The notes under the pieces are model-generated. The model was given only the letters and a program-made list of their open reading frames with translations, had not been told where the DNA came from and made no database searches. A program made the position numbers and the translations under genes. 64,000 nucleotides of DNA from Trichobilharzia szidati (taxonomy: Eukaryota > Platyhelminthes > Trematoda > Strigeidida > Schistosomatidae): contig OX235279.1 of the NCBI GenBank assembly GCA_944472155.2, forward strand, positions 150,744,199 to 150,808,198, given 5' to 3'. How positions within the stretch are numbered: the first letter of the stretch is position 1; the number at the start of each line of letters is the position of its first letter. Shown piece by piece: positions 10,031 to 21,279 of this stretch.

Positions 10031-11149
10031 GAAAAATAAAGTCAGGTTTTCTTATGGGTTGTAAATCTTTCTTTGGCACAGATTGAAAATATTAATAGTA
10101 CGTCAGAATCAGCATTTCTCTGTCACAAACAGGTCTTCCATTACATGTGTACTGGAATATCAGTAAACAATTGAAACAGTATATTTTGTAAGGTATTGAA
10201 CAATTCCCAAAACGTGAAAATATATGCTTTCGTGTTTTGAAGTCTCTCTGTCTGTGCATGTCTGTTAGGAATGCAAATATTAAACGTTTGAAGCACCAGG
10301 TCGCCAGTAATATTGTATTTAAGAGTTGTCGTTAAGAAACAGTTGCATATTTTATGAACAGCCGGCAAACTGAATCCATAAAATTCTGACCATTTCTCTC
10401 GACTTATTCATGCTGAATAGAAAAGCCAACTTGAAAAGCAATGTATAACAGAAGGTTGTTGTTGTTATTATCGATGTTGCTTTTCACAGTAGAATAATTC
10501 AGAAGTCAGAAGTGTTTTCATTAAGTTTTCCCAGCGAATTCCTTAAATTCTTATTTAGAATCATTTTACTTTAATCTGACTTATTTTCAACATACTGAAC
10601 ATGAAAGTTTGGATTTTGAAAACCTATTCGAGTGTCTAATGAAGGCGAGATTCAATTTAAGAGAGAAATAAAAACATTATTAAAAAAGAAAGCAGCGACA
10701 ACAACAACAATTAATTGGAGAATTTTTTGTTGTTTTAATTTTTAGTTTAGTTTTCAAACTGCTTATCACCCTCATCCATTAAATCAACGACAGTAATTCA
10801 TTAAAATATAGATAAATAGTTTAAAATTTGGAATTTGAGAAATATTTTCTTCTATCTTTATTTTTACCGTTCAGATATTTAAAAAATTTATTCAAGAATT
10901 GCTTCTAATCACTGAAAAATCTAGGGGTATTATAAATTGCAAAAATGCTGGAATGAGTTTTGTCGTCAAAATAATTGAAAAATAAAATTAAACTGGTAAC
11001 AAATCCAACTCTGTATACGTTTAATGGGAATAATTACATCATACTGTGAAGGTGAATCAACACAAAGCAACCCTTAGTAAGAATTCTTATTAAAACTGTA
11101 CTGAAAGAACCATATGTATGTATATAGCACTGTATCACCAAAAGCATTT
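10031..11149. other. Unassigned AT-rich stretch
   Basis: About 1.1 kb with no family that I recognise. A (GTT/ATT)-rich patch occurs near 10,455-10,470 and an (AAC)-rich patch near 10,697-10,712. Confidence 0.35.
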
Positions 11150-11500
11150 CAAACTGGCTTCAAGCTTCTAACAGTAGCTGTCTTCGCTGGCCCTACATTG
11201 GAATTCATATGGTCAGAAAGAAATAGCAGCCATAAACTTTAGGAACGAGCCAATGAAGAACTTATTGACCGACAGATATGATGAAGAAAATGGAGATGAA
11301 TGGGACACACGCTGAGGAGGCCGTTGAACGAAATCGCGCGTCAGGTCATAACTCGAGTGGGACCCTAATGGGTAATATGAAGACGATGAGAACCTATGGG
11401 CAACGATGGAGTCAACTAAAGGCAACTGCAGAGAATAAGATAAAATGGAGATGTAATGCTGAAGCTCTATGTTCCACTGGCAAGGGTACGGTGAATAAAC
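11150..11500 (+). mobile_element. RTE retrotransposon 3' end (R3)
   Basis: Plus-strand end of an RTE copy. The start (CTTCAAGCTTCTAACAG, CTGTCTTCGCTGG) corresponds to the R2 segment encoding the zinc-finger-like RCLR region; the rest encodes, in broken frames, the C-terminal KMEMNGTHAEEA and ENKIKWRCNAEALCS, equivalent to ENRTQWRRTAEALCS of R2. The tail after GTTCCACTGGCAA lacks a clean TAA repeat. It is 5'-truncated and inactive. Confidence 0.8.
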
Positions 11501-12029
11501 ATTGGGTCATATGCTACCGACAAGTTTTTAAGTAATGTATATATATATATCTGTAACATTTTCCACCAGAATCTTGAACAGCGGAGCGACACATAAGGTT
11601 GCAAAGAAGGCGAATGAAGACCACTGTGAAACAGTATAAGGGAAGCATGGAATGAATACAAAAGAAGAAGAATACCGGTACTTCTTTGCAGATTAAGGTT
11701 CTAATGTAAGGCTTTTTTAAAATGTTCTCATGATTGTGGCAGAACACACAGATATTTGCTCATGTATCGAAATGACAGTCAGTATTTTCTAAACGATATT
11801 TATACTTAATTCCATCGGAGCAGGTTAAATCACTTATACACATGTTCATTCAGTCATATAATTAAATAAAAGAACACAATTATGACGAAGTTAAAGAAAG
11901 GGGTTTAACAAATTATTGCTTTTGTCCATCTCTGTGTGCATATAGTCATTCACATGCTCGTATTCTGATGATTAAATTGAAAGCTATAAGCGTGTTCGCC
12001 ATAGACGCGTACCTGAATACTACCCCATT
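11501..12029. other. Unassigned stretch with short (TA) run
   Basis: A short TA run lies at 11,537-11,552. Nothing else recognised. Confidence 0.35.
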
Positions 12030-12310
12030 TGGATGATGAAAGGTGGGCATAAGACGACGAAATCTTCAATTTGTGAACACCTTGTGGAGTCAGGTCATTC
12101 AGCCTCACGTGTTTCATCCTTCAAAGTTATTTACATGACCAAATTCGACCACTCCAAAATCTTACGTTTTCTTCACTTATGCATAGCCAAAGTTGTAGCT
12201 ATACTAGGACAGAAACTTAAATTATGTATTCCAAAACTTTTTGTCAAACCTCTTTCTTTACTTTTGTCACAGTTATGTTCTTTAGTTTTATCAGATTTTA
12301 CCACTTGAAT
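12030..12310 (+). mobile_element. PLE GIY-YIG endonuclease C-terminal fragment
   Basis: An open frame (12,033-12,308) whose residues follow the C-terminal half of the PLE endonuclease in order: SSICEHLVESGHSAS (compare SSILEHLIESGHQAN at 40.1 kb), SSFKVIY, HSKILRFLHLCIAK in place of the usual EA-x-x-I, and LKLCIPKLFVKPLSL (compare PELCIQKKFVQSLNL). The upstream Cys-rich and YIG part is absent. It is a 5'-truncated remnant whose frame has survived. Confidence 0.8.
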
Positions 12311-13074
12311 TCATTCCACTTCATTTGGTCATATTCCCGAGTTTCTGCTACAGGTTGCTAAAAAGAAATGGGAAGCTGGATAAGATAACTTTCACTGCCA
12401 TTTTTAAGAAGACGAGAGAGTTTGAAATACTTTTGTATACAGTATCTACCATTAAGTCAACTTTGAACTGTAAGTTCATGTGAAATATGGGCTTCTAAAA
12501 TTTGTGGTTTTGGTCATGTATTTCTCCAGACTTATGGTCTCTTAGGGATTCTACTTAGGTTTCTTAGCCTCTTATGAAGTCAAGTGCGCTCTTTGCTTGA
12601 CTTTATGGGAAGCGTTTGTTCTCCGGCTGCCCTTCAGTGATGATAACGTTTACAGAAAACGAGTTTAATAGCATTTAATTAAACTCTTAAACTGTTGATG
12701 CAAATGTTGGTGTAATTAGCCGTCTGCTGGAGAACAGTTTCTGTTACTTCAGAAACCTAATTTTATAACCACAAGTGAATAACAACTGCCGCATAATTTC
12801 TTTTACTACAATAGCTTTTATCAAATTGTATTTATAAAGAATCAACGTGAAACTAAAAAACAAATAGAAATAAGGGATCATTAGGGATTTATTCTATTCC
12901 ACTTTAGTTCTAACACATAAATGTTGAAGAACGTAATCAAGATAATAAGGTCTTCATCGTGAGAATGTCATTGATGATGTTTTTATTTTAACCACTAACC
13001 AATAAACCGAATGCCACTATATTTTTGCAGCATCTGATATATTTAGTATTCTCGCGGACCATTCAAACACTTTG
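12311..13074. other. Unassigned stretch
   Basis: No recognised family; stops in all frames. Confidence 0.35.
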
Positions 13075-13480
13075 ACCCCATCCAGTGGACTATGAACTCC
13101 AACTTCTTCCAATCCGCTATATGTATAGTGACTGACTGTGTATAGGAAGTCACCTGGAGTTCTCCTGAGAAGTCATAACCAGCGGGTTCACTAAGTCAGG
13201 TAGGAAGAAGGTTACCTACCCCCCTTAACACTGGCTGGAGGTTGCTCCTCATATACCGCAATTTGGCAGAAGTTAGAATCCGCGGGCCCCAATGGATGAA
13301 TAGTCTAAGAGGTCGCCTTGCAACCAAAAGTCCTGGGTTCGAACCCTGGTGGATGTGTGCCTCTGAAGCGTCCCAGTGGATCAGACGAAACAGCTATCCG
13401 GTATCCTCAGGTTTTCCAATGGTTCTCTAACAGACGTCAACCCGTGATCAAACTTCTAACCAATCAAATCCCTGAAAACC
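13075..13480 (+). mobile_element. SINE-B copy with inverted 5' fragment
   Basis: The plus-strand copy runs from about 13,150 (CCTGAGAAGTCATAACCAGC) to 13,480. It has an A-box-like GGATGAATAGTCTAAGAGG, a canonical B box GGTTCGAACCC at 13,336-13,346, a hammerhead at 13,358-13,405 and the 3' end CCGTGATCAAACTTCTAACC, AATCAAATCC. The stretch 13,075-13,150 carries GTGGACTATGAACTCCAACT on the plus strand, which is the reverse complement of the 5' block, so a partial inverted copy abuts the element. Confidence 0.8.
13358..13405 (+). ncRNA. Degenerate hammerhead ribozyme of SINE-B
   Basis: Core CTGAAGC at 13,363-13,369 (last A changed to C), stem II reduced to GTC/GAC with a long loop, intact GAAA at 13,387-13,390, stem III ACAG/CTAT with one mismatch, cleavage-site C at 13,398. 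Likely inactive or weak. Confidence 0.6.
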
Positions 13481-13879
13481 AGAACCTGATATTTACTATG
13501 ATCATTCTGCTTAAGCACTGAGGACCAGTTTATCAAGGGGAACGTTGGAAATATTTACCTGCATATCTGTGAGATTTCTAAGTATACATGCTTACTTTTA
13601 TCTACCTATTTTTAATTTGATGCCCCATATTTTTTCAGACCAATTCTGATCATAGTTTATACAAACAAACTATTATGTTTAATCTAATTACTTTTTGTGA
13701 GTAGATTATATATCATGGAATTAAGAATTTTTTTTCTCTTCATATTATTTCAAATTTAATTCTATTTTTAGATGAGGCTGCATTTCCCGCTGACTGATTA
13801 TACTGGACTGAAAATCCCTATATCTATTGACACACCGGCTTCTAGTACGGACACTTTGACATTGTTTGAAGATTAATGT
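13481..13879. other. Unassigned stretch
   Basis: Nothing recognised. Confidence 0.35.
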
Positions 13880-14045
13880 GATGTTGTTACTAACTGATAC
13901 CCGCTGCGCAAGAGGTGGCTTTAGTGACCCTACTGGTCTAGTATACAATGCCTTCGCATTGGAAACGAAAAGTGGTGGGTTTGAGTCTCACTGGGGACAC
14001 CATCATCTACTGCAAATACAGATCCTAAATATAGGATGAGGTACG
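13880..14045 (+). mobile_element. SINE-A (Sm-alpha-like) fragment
   Basis: Begins with GCTGCGCAAGAGGTGGCTTT, closely matching GTTGCACAAGAGGTGGCTCT of the 52.7-kb copy. It keeps an A-box-like TGACCCTACTGGTCTAGTAT and a B-box-like GGGTTTGAGTCTC, followed by GGGGACACCATCATCTACTG. The hammerhead region is reduced to ACAGATCCTAAATATAGGAT. Confidence 0.7.
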
Positions 14046-15424
14046 AAATTAGCATTTTACAACCAGTCAGCCTCAACCAAAATAACTTTGAATTTAACTT
14101 TTCAGAGACAACAATATATCTAGACAAATCTAAAGATATAAACGAAAAATATCGTTTAGAAGATAGTCCTGACTGTCTTAATTAATTATGACAATTTCAC
14201 ATGAGATATTTAGCCTGCCAGATACTTAATTACCCTGTCATTCTTGTCTTTTGCAAATACCCGAAACCAATCTGTTAACAGAACAGATATTGAAGGATGT
14301 ATGCTAGGCCTTCAACTTTCCATATAATTACTGACTCATTTTACAGTGAGTCAAATTGAAGTTGACAAGTTCAGTTAAGAAAAAAATCCTACTAAGTTCA
14401 TTAGTCAAAGAAGATTTTACTGTATGAATAATTCTGTCTAGTTTATCCTTACCTGTTTTTGTGATATTTATTTCAGTTTTATAGATTAATCCAGTTACTG
14501 CGTACGTTTTCAGAAAAAAAATCCAGCATCAGGGGAATGGAGTTTAATAACTGTCTATTAACAATGAATAGGCTAATGTAATGTAACATAAGAAACATCT
14601 GTATCAGCTGACTATACAAGTTGATATTATCACCGGCATAAAGCCACCATAAGTTAACTGCACCATTATAGTCATTACTCTTTTTGTATACACATATGAA
14701 AGCCAATATCATCATTTACGAGAAGATTGTAGTGGTGATATTGTACGCAATAAATTTATCAGGTGAAATAATCTAGTCGTGAGCTATCCTGTCGATTAAA
14801 TTCATACTGTAAACCCGCCTATATACCAATTAGCGGCAAACCTGGAACTTGTATGTGTGTGGCTGTCAAATAATTCCTTGTTCGTCTCAATGATAGGTAT
14901 CTCACTTGATTGTGCCTTCATCTCGTTTGACGACTTCACTTCCGTTAAAGTGATTAGTGTCACAACCAGACACATTGTTCATTAAACGTCTGATGTCCTC
15001 TCATGTAGTTCCATCATAGATGTAGCTGAAAGTTGAGTTGAGTTTTCAGTTGTCGAGCCATAATTACTTTCAAGTTCAACTGAAGGGTAGGAGCTTGGCT
15101 TTTATGTCTTCCATTTTAAAACATAACAAAGCATTTCTCGAAATTTTCTTTCCTAATAATCTAGTGGTGTTAAAGGAGAATTCATTATGAAGTTTTTCTT
15201 GTATTAGGAGATTCCTCACAAGAGGTGAAGGAAGCACGCATGCTTTTGTACAGTTTTAGTTAACAGACCAGCCTTCCTATCATTCGAATCACTCAACACC
15301 ATTTGTGTATGACAGTTCCATGAACCGTGACATCTTTGACATTAACTGTGTGAAAACTCGTCGGAAATTCGGTCACTATTTTTCTGTGTTTTTCATTTTG
15401 ACTGACCTGCGAGGAAACCTTATG
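14046..15424. other. Unassigned stretch
   Basis: About 1.4 kb without a family I can name. No long frame with a plausible domain. Confidence 0.35.
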
Positions 15425-16125
15425 AATATAGTATTATTATTACCTTGGATTCCGAGTATAACATAAGGATTCAATAAGACACCTTCGATTTGTTTTTCTC
15501 TACAGTCCTCATTAGCTGGCCACACAATTGCCCACAGTCTCTCAGCTCCTCTTTATATGATCTTCCCCACGTCACCCTCGAACATCCGTCCAACTCGTCA
15601 TTTTCCATTTGGGTTCCACTGCAGTGATAGACTGATGTACAGTGTCAACCAGCAGTCTCCACAGTGTGTGTCCGTTCCGTCTCTATTTTCTACAGAATAT
15701 TTGTTAAGCAATAGGCTCTTGATTGATTTTTTCTCAGAGTTTCTTGCTGATAACTCATTCTGGCCGGTCATTTGATCTTCACTATAGAGCCAGCAAAGGC
15801 AGCCGTTGGTAAAAGTCTGAAGCTGATGCTGGAAATGCCTTACATGAAGCGTACGCCAAGTTTCTGACTCATAGACAAGAACTGAATCATATAAGATTGG
15901 TGTTGGAAGTCCGAATTTCGTTCTTATGCTGAGTGCACCACATTTCCAAACTGATTTCAGAATGATGGAGGTTTATCTTGCTTTTCCAATTTTGGTTATG
16001 ACGTCCTCATCTGTGCTTCCGACTGTAGAAGAAGAAAGTGACCTCTTTCATATTTACCCTGTTGACGGCATGAACAAATATCACTCGTCGTTAATGGTTA
16101 TATCGTAGTAGTGAATAAAATCAGC
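15425..16125 (-). mobile_element. RTE retrotransposon 3' part (R6), minus
   Basis: The element's 3' end is at the left: on the minus strand ATGTTATACTCGGAATCC, AAGG and a TAATAATAAT tail at 15,428-15,440. Further right the complement of the RTE C-terminal region is clear, for example ATCATTCAAGTGACCTC-like blocks and, near 16,020-16,060, the complement of the GAAGAGGTCACTT segment that encodes the YLGS block in R1. The copy is 5'-truncated at about 16,125 and broken by stops and indels. Confidence 0.75.
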
Positions 16126-16768
16126 AAATGAAGTTTCTGGGAATTACGAAGTACTGTTTGATTGTAAGTATCTACTGTAGTGGCAGAATTTAGCCAACTG
16201 AAGTCTGTTGTATTTCAAACCAAGTTTAATTCAACTAATCTGTGTGAAGTGATACATGGAAGAATCTGAATTAGGTGATTTTTGTCACTGGTCATCGATG
16301 TTGTATATTACAGGCTTAGGGGAATAATGTCGTCCACTGGAGTTTAACCAGCTTCACTCAATTATGTCCTCCTCTAATATGGCTGAATTATTCGTACGAC
16401 AAAGACTCCTGGTGACGGTCAGCGTGACTACATAGTTCCAAGTGTCAATCACGGTATTTAGTTTTGATGTCAGATGTTGAACTTTGGTTGAAAGATAATA
16501 CTCTGGTGAGTGCTAGTAATCACAAGGTATGGGTGATAGCCTGCATTCTGAACAACTTTTAGAACTGATTTCTGAGCAAAAATGCATTACGGTATAGTCT
16601 TCCTTAGTATCGTGACCAATATTACACACATCGGTCAATAAATTCCATACTGTCTGTCTTTAAAGTCAGTTCTATTCACCCGTGGCATAGCAACAACAAA
16701 AATTTGATTCCGTAATTATTATGTTCAAACTGTAATGAAGCTATTATTTCATATTGTTATCTGTTATA
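16126..16768. other. Unassigned stretch between two RTE remnants
   Basis: No clear family; it could include eroded RTE sequence but I could not align it. Confidence 0.3.
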
Positions 16769-17240
16769 GTTGGCCCCCTGGGTTCCGAGTGGAATATACG
16801 TCTTCAGCAGCACATCGCCATTTGACTCCGTTCTCTGCAGTCACTTTTAGCTGACTACACTGTTGTCAGCAAGTTTTCATTTCCTACCCTTACAGTCTTC
16901 TCCGTAACACCGTCGGGTGTTCAACTCGCAGTTACCTATTAGGGTCTCACTCGAGGTCCTGGCGCGTCATTTCACTCAGTGGTATTCATGGTGTTTGTCC
17001 AATTCATGTTCATTTTTAAATTTTTATGGACATTAGTTTCTCGGTTGGTTCGTTGTCAGAGTTCATTGTTGCTTGCTAATACTTTCTAGATATCGGATCT
17101 TCAGTGCAGAACGAAAGCAATGTTTGATGAAAGTCTGTAGTAGATCTTTGGAAATTATTGTCGTGAAGTGAGCGTCAAGTCTCTGAACCATACAGAATTA
17201 CCGGCTTGATATTAGCATTGAAAATTTACGTCTTTTCTTT
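16769..17240 (-). mobile_element. RTE retrotransposon 3' end (R7), minus
   Basis: Starts at the left with CCCTGGGTTCCGAGTGGAAT, the complement of the RTE 3' end ATTCCACT...; then the complement of the C-terminal region: GACTCCGTTCTCTGCAGTCA corresponds to the codons for the ENRTQWRR block, and GGGTCTCACTCGAGGTCC to the block preceding it in R3. Truncated on the right at about 17,240. Confidence 0.75.
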
Positions 17241-17309
17241 GTTCATTGTACAGTATATTTCCACAATGTAATAATGATTATTGTTTTCGCTTCTGTTATG
17301 ACGTAAACT

Positions 17310-17515
17310 ATAGGCTGACATCGGTGAGACAATTACTGGGAAACCTGGGGGCGGGGAATGGACAACCATTTCATCCTAGTTTGGGACTCTCCACGACACG
17401 TACCCACCACCGGGATTTGAACTCAGGACCATCTGGTTACAAGGCGAGCTGAAAAGTTCCAAACTGCGATGAAACGTCAGCTCATGATGAAATCCCGTAA
17501 CCAATCAAGTCTCCA
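17310..17515 (-). mobile_element. SINE-B copy, minus, with plus-strand 3' fragment attached
   Basis: The minus-strand copy carries TTCAAATCCC as a decayed B box (17,410-17,425 region) and a hammerhead remnant at about 17,356-17,405 with stem II GTCC/GGAT around CAAACTA and intact GAAA; the core reads GTGGAGA. After 17,460 the sequence switches to plus-strand SINE-B 3' end (CGTCAGCTCATGATGAAATC), so two oppositely oriented pieces are joined. Confidence 0.65.
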
Positions 17516-18147
17516 CAGACCAACAACTGACGTAAATTATGTATACAAAACACTGACGACATAGAATGAACCAGTTCTATCCCTCTTCAAATGTTGTTAT
17601 GGTTCTCTTCAAATTCACTAAAGAGAATTTGTGTATAAACTAAAGAAGTTATTTTAAAAGGTTGTCGCAATAAACCGTTCCACTAAATGCTTGTGGATTA
17701 TAAATACGACGTCTGCTCAAGAACATTTTTTTCATACACTTAATTCCGTTGATAAATTTCGGTAAAACAAAGAATGACCAAATTTATGATTTAAAATAAG
17801 ATTATTTTATCTCTCATTTTCTCATCAGTCGCATACTACCTGGAATTACCATAGTTATAAAAGAATGGAAGTAACATACTTCAATGGTGAAATTATGGCT
17901 CCAAAAACGTTACAGCTGAAGTCATCCAAAATATAGTCATGAGTTGAAGTCACCATCTATTTATATGTATCGCAGGGTAGAAAATGGAGGCATGGAGAAG
18001 ACAAAATAAAAATAAAAAAACAATAAATACTGTTAACTTATAATTTGAGGTAGTGTACAATTGAGTATAGCCTACCAGATCAAATTATACCGTTTAATGC
18101 CAAAAATTTGGTCTTAGTATGATCATCAACAAGTGTGATCTTGCCTT
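17516..18147. other. Unassigned AT-rich stretch
   Basis: Nothing recognised. Confidence 0.35.
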
Positions 18148-18380
18148 TTTTTATCGGTGGTTCAGTGCTAGAATGCTTGCCACTCACGAACATGATCCCG
18201 CTTCGATACACGGCCGACGCACTCTTAAACCATTACTTAGTCGGTGGTAAGCCAGGTAAAGAGCGAAGGTTGAGTGTGAGGCTAGCAAACCCATCCCGTA
18301 GAAACATCACTGCTATTGAAGCTTCAGAGCTCAAGCTTACAGCCCTATGCTCCACTAGGAACGCACAGGAATGTATATAC
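18148..18380 (+). mobile_element. SINE-C copy, nearly full length
   Basis: The best view of family C on the plus strand. Head: TCGGTGGTTCAGTGCTAGAA then TGCTTGCC, almost identical to the 5' half of a tRNA-Gly, and CTTCGATACACGGCCGACGC as a decayed T arm. Body: AGCCAGGTAAAGAGCGAAGG, GAGGCTAGCAAACCCATCCC. 3' end: ACAGCCCTATGCTCCACTAG GAAC, matching the last codons (ALCSSRN) and end of the RTE elements. The internal pol III promoter is of the tRNA type. Confidence 0.85.
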
Positions 18381-18389
18381 ACAGATTGG

Positions 18390-19060
18390 TGAGAAAGTTC
18401 CAGAACTGTTTCCGGTTAAGGGTCAAATTAACAAGATTACAAATAAGGATTAAAATGTAACAGCAACCGAATAAAAAGGAAGTTCGGATAAACAACATAC
18501 TAGTGTAAATAGGGATTTAAAAACGTAAAAATAGCAGAAACAAATAGGAAGATTGAATAAGAAAGGTAATAGGATAATAACTAGTGAGAGAATTGACTTT
18601 TTATGGTGGCAATGGTAGAGACAAAGATTAGATGTGTTTCTTTGAAAATACAGAGTTTGATTGAACGTTTACGCCACTGATGCATCAGCTATGCCCAGAT
18701 GTCTTGATCCTACTCCCTTTGATAGAAATTGATCGGATCTTGCATAGGATTTTGAAGTGATTTTTAAATTAAGCTGAATATCCCGAGTTTACCAAATGTT
18801 GTTTAACCGAGCCATATATGCAGACCTCCCGTTTATTTCTATAAATTTTTTCAATCCATATTTGGACTATTACGTTCTTCATGCGAACTTCCTGTCTATT
18901 TTATTACTACATTTTCCATCGCTGACTGCACAAAAAGGTCAATTTCCTCAGTAGTTATGATTCTAATATGTTTTTTATTCGATCTTCCTGTTTTTTTGTT
19001 ATTGTCACATTTCAATCTGTATTTGTAATCTTGTCAGTTTGATCTTCGACCGGAAATACC
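18390..19060. repeat. Diverged inverted repeat, arms 18,390-18,610 and 18,860-19,060
   Basis: The complement of the left arm and the right arm share, in order, AGTCAATT..CTCA.TAGTTAT, ATTC(A/G)ATCTTCCT, TTACATTT(T/C)AATC, TATTTGTAATCTTGT and ACCGGAAA. The arms are diverged with gaps. The loop holds the second copy of a dispersed repeat (18,678-18,830). The family is not recognised. Confidence 0.5.
18678..18830 (+). repeat. Dispersed repeat, copy 2 (partner at 1.8 kb)
   Basis: Aligns with 1,805-1,965 as described for that copy. It sits in the loop of the 18.39-19.06-kb inverted repeat. Confidence 0.4.
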
Positions 19061-19478
19061 TTTGAAACGTACTCAGCTTTATGGGAGCTGAATGTACTGT
19101 CAAGAATAATCTAGTCCACGATTCTTTAATTGATGGTAAATTCTTATTGAGACATACAGAAAATTGAATCACAAGAGATTTAACGAAGAGACTCTGTCCA
19201 ACGAATTTATTATCAAGATGAACAGTCGTATATATCTGGTTTTTCTAAATTAAGAGTGTGAATTTCGGCAAAATATTTGTGACTATAATCGTAGTTAAAC
19301 ACCAAAGAAGTGAATCGTTTGCTTTTCACAAAGGCTGTTTACTTGTGGCATAAATCATTTGTTTGAAGATGTGTTATCACCAAACCTGTACAGGCATAAA
19401 TTAAGCAAACTTGATTCGATGGAATATTTATTATGAGTAATATATATTTAACAATATGATTTCAATTATAATAAATAA
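19061..19478. other. Unassigned AT-rich stretch
   Basis: No recognised element. Confidence 0.35.
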
Positions 19479-19645
19479 TTCATGTGATTAAAACTGATAT
19501 GATTATGAACAATAAATTTTGTTCGAAACGTCATCCAGTAAATAATCCTGTTTCACTGTGTGATATATCTAATAAACAAACTAATATGGAATTACTTACT
19601 ACCTCAGTGCCCAAGTTTTACACATTTATTAATATAGTATAAGTT
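19479..19645 (+). repeat. Terminal-repeat-like sequence E, copy 1, with hammerhead-like motif
   Basis: About 115 bp here are almost identical to 30,185-30,298 (for example GATATGATTATGAACAATAA, TTTTGTTCGAAACGTCATCC, GTGTGATATATCTAATAAAC). The last part, TTACTTACTACCTCAGTGCC, is found inverted at 30,010-30,045. Both copies are close to PLE remnants, so I infer a PLE terminal repeat. A hammerhead-like motif occupies 19,493-19,539. Confidence 0.55.
19493..19539 (+). ncRNA. Hammerhead-like motif in repeat E
   Basis: Stem II GAAC/GTTC (19,507-19,510 and 19,521-19,524) with a ten-base loop, GAAA at 19,525-19,528, self-complementary ACGT for stem III, cleavage-type C at 19,532, and ACTG/CAGT for stem I. 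The core before stem II reads ATGATTA plus an extra T instead of CTGANGA, so two core positions are changed. The extra base before stem II is also present in the PLE motif at 25.9 kb. Confidence 0.45.
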
Positions 19646-19689
19646 AGCATTATAAATAGAAACTAGTCACGAAATCACAAAAGGTCAGT

Positions 19690-19806
19690 TGACACTAAAG
19701 GGCACTTTTACTAAGCAAGCTTGAACTTGACTTCCTAATTCTCTTGTGGTTGTTCACTTGACCAAGACGTCCAAAAATGGGATTTTGAACTCGTATTTCT
19801 CTTCTC
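19690..19806 (-). mobile_element. PLE RT fragment, minus
   Basis: The minus strand encodes EKYEFKIPFLDVLVK, matching EEFENEIPFLNVSVK of the PLE at 24.5 kb, with the following TTTRELGSQVQ region. It faces the plus-strand fragment at 20.04 kb, so the same PLE segment occurs twice in opposite orientation within 450 bp. Confidence 0.65.
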
Positions 19807-19910
19807 TTGTGAATAATAATAATAATAGCTTTATTCCAAACAGTATTTGTGGTACAGGTATGGAATTTTCAGCGTGCATTACAATATTGCATCTAATTAC
19901 CTCATAAATT
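19807..19910 (-). mobile_element. CR1-like 3' tail
   Basis: Complement reads GCACGCTGAAAATTCCATAC, CTGTACCACAAATACTG, TTTGGAATAAAGC and (TAT)n. The same ending occurs with the CR1-like copies at 37.2 kb (minus) and, weaker, at 6.9 and 62.9 kb. Only the 3' untranslated end is present, inserted inside the PLE remnant. Confidence 0.65.
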
Positions 19911-20035
19911 TTATAAGATTTTAAAAATAAAAAGCAACAACAACAAAAAGAAAAAAGAAAAATAAAAGAACTAAAAAAAGAACAACATTGCATTCACATT
20001 TTAAACAATGCACCACAGGATTTGATGTCGTTAAA

Positions 20036-20480
20036 GAGAAGAGGAATTCTTGAGTAAAATCCCATTTTTGAACATTTTAGTCAAGAGAACAACCATAGGA
20101 AAATTTGAAACTCAAGTTCGAAGAAAACCAACTCACAAAGATCAAATACTCAATTACAAAAGCAAAAATCCAATAAAACACATAAGGAGTTGTATACAAG
20201 AGGGCCATCACTCATTGTAGCATCCTTAACCTAAGGAAAATTGAAGAAAGATATCGCATGGAGATCTTCCAAAAGAATGGATATCCACAGTACTTCATCA
20301 GAGATATCTACCTTCAAGTCAACCTAACATATTAAAGGCCCCCGATAAAAGCACAAAGAAAATCGCCCTACCGCATATAAAAGATATCTGGGAATTCACT
20401 GCAAGACTCTCAGATTTCTCCTTGTATACCAAACCAGAAGAAACTTCATAAGAATTTACGCTGGTACAACTAAACATAAA
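20036..20480 (+). mobile_element. PLE fragment (RT thumb to linker), plus
   Basis: Close relative of 24,515-24,890: the shared blocks include ATCCCATTTTTGAAC, GAAACTCAAGTTC, CTAACCTAAGGAAAATTGAA and GATCTTCCAAAAGAATGGAT. Translation in broken frames gives NPIKHIRSC, LRKIEERYRMEIFQKNGYPQ and STKKIALPHIKDIWEFTAR. It lacks the palm and the endonuclease, and frameshifts break the frame. Confidence 0.75.
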
Positions 20481-20734
20481 AATTCTACCACGCCACCATA
20501 TTTAGCACAGGTTTCATGTGAAGAGAGAGTCAGATATCAGAAAAAAACTTTTAAACTTTTTAAATCAGTAATCTGAACTGCAAAGTATAAGCAGAGATTA
20601 TTTTTAAATGTATTATCTATGATACTCACTACTTATACTTCATTGTGTTTCCACCAACATTCTGTTTATAGTGGTGGTTTCAATACTAGTATTATTATTA
20701 CTATTTTAAATTTTCTGTATGTACATATTTTTTA
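20481..20734. other. Unassigned AT-rich stretch
   Basis: Nothing recognised beyond a short ATT-rich run at 20,690-20,705. Confidence 0.3.
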
Positions 20735-20840
20735 CAAAAGGAGTTAAATTGTTGTGATATGTATAAAAACGCTGAAAATTCCATTTTGTATAATTATTAT
20801 TGTTGTTTGGAATAAAGTGATTAATATTATTGTTTTGATC
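20735..20840 (+). mobile_element. CR1-like 3' tail
   Basis: Plus-strand ending: ACGCTGAAAATTCCATTTTG, TTGTTTGGAATAAAGTG and ATTAATATTATTG. Same type of 3' end as at 19.8 and 37.2 kb. No coding part attached. Confidence 0.55.
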
Positions 20841-21189
20841 TCCAGGATTCTTGAAAAATAGAAATATGAAGGCCAGTTTTATGTTGTCGAAAACAACTTT
20901 GACCTGACAGCAAATTTCTTTATCGACTGATGACAGTAAGTGGTAGCCATAAAGCTTCTCACCCTTAAGGTTGAAATACGACATAGAAGATAGATCTTCC
21001 TGAGGTATTACCCTAATACACAGCTAGATCACTTTGATCTAGCTTACAAGCTTTACTGGTTGATACCAGCGGTATACAAATACTTATCTTGGTCAACCAG
21101 TAGTTTTGTGGCACAGGTAGTTAAGCCATCCTTCACCTATGCAGTGATAATAATTCGGTTGGAGAATGATATGTAAAATGAGGTCTCAG
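20841..21189. other. Unassigned stretch
   Basis: Nothing recognised. It provides the target for the R2 insertion. Confidence 0.3.
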
Positions 21190-21279
21190 TAAAGGTCATT
21201 TTTATAAATTGAATGGCAGTCACCTCTCTATCTCAACTTCATCGACTTTGAAAAGGCCTTCGACAGCGTCGACCGAGAG

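Noticed and set aside
16126..16768. Continuation of an RTE copy between R6 and R7
   Set aside because: I could not find any RTE block in order; left unassigned.
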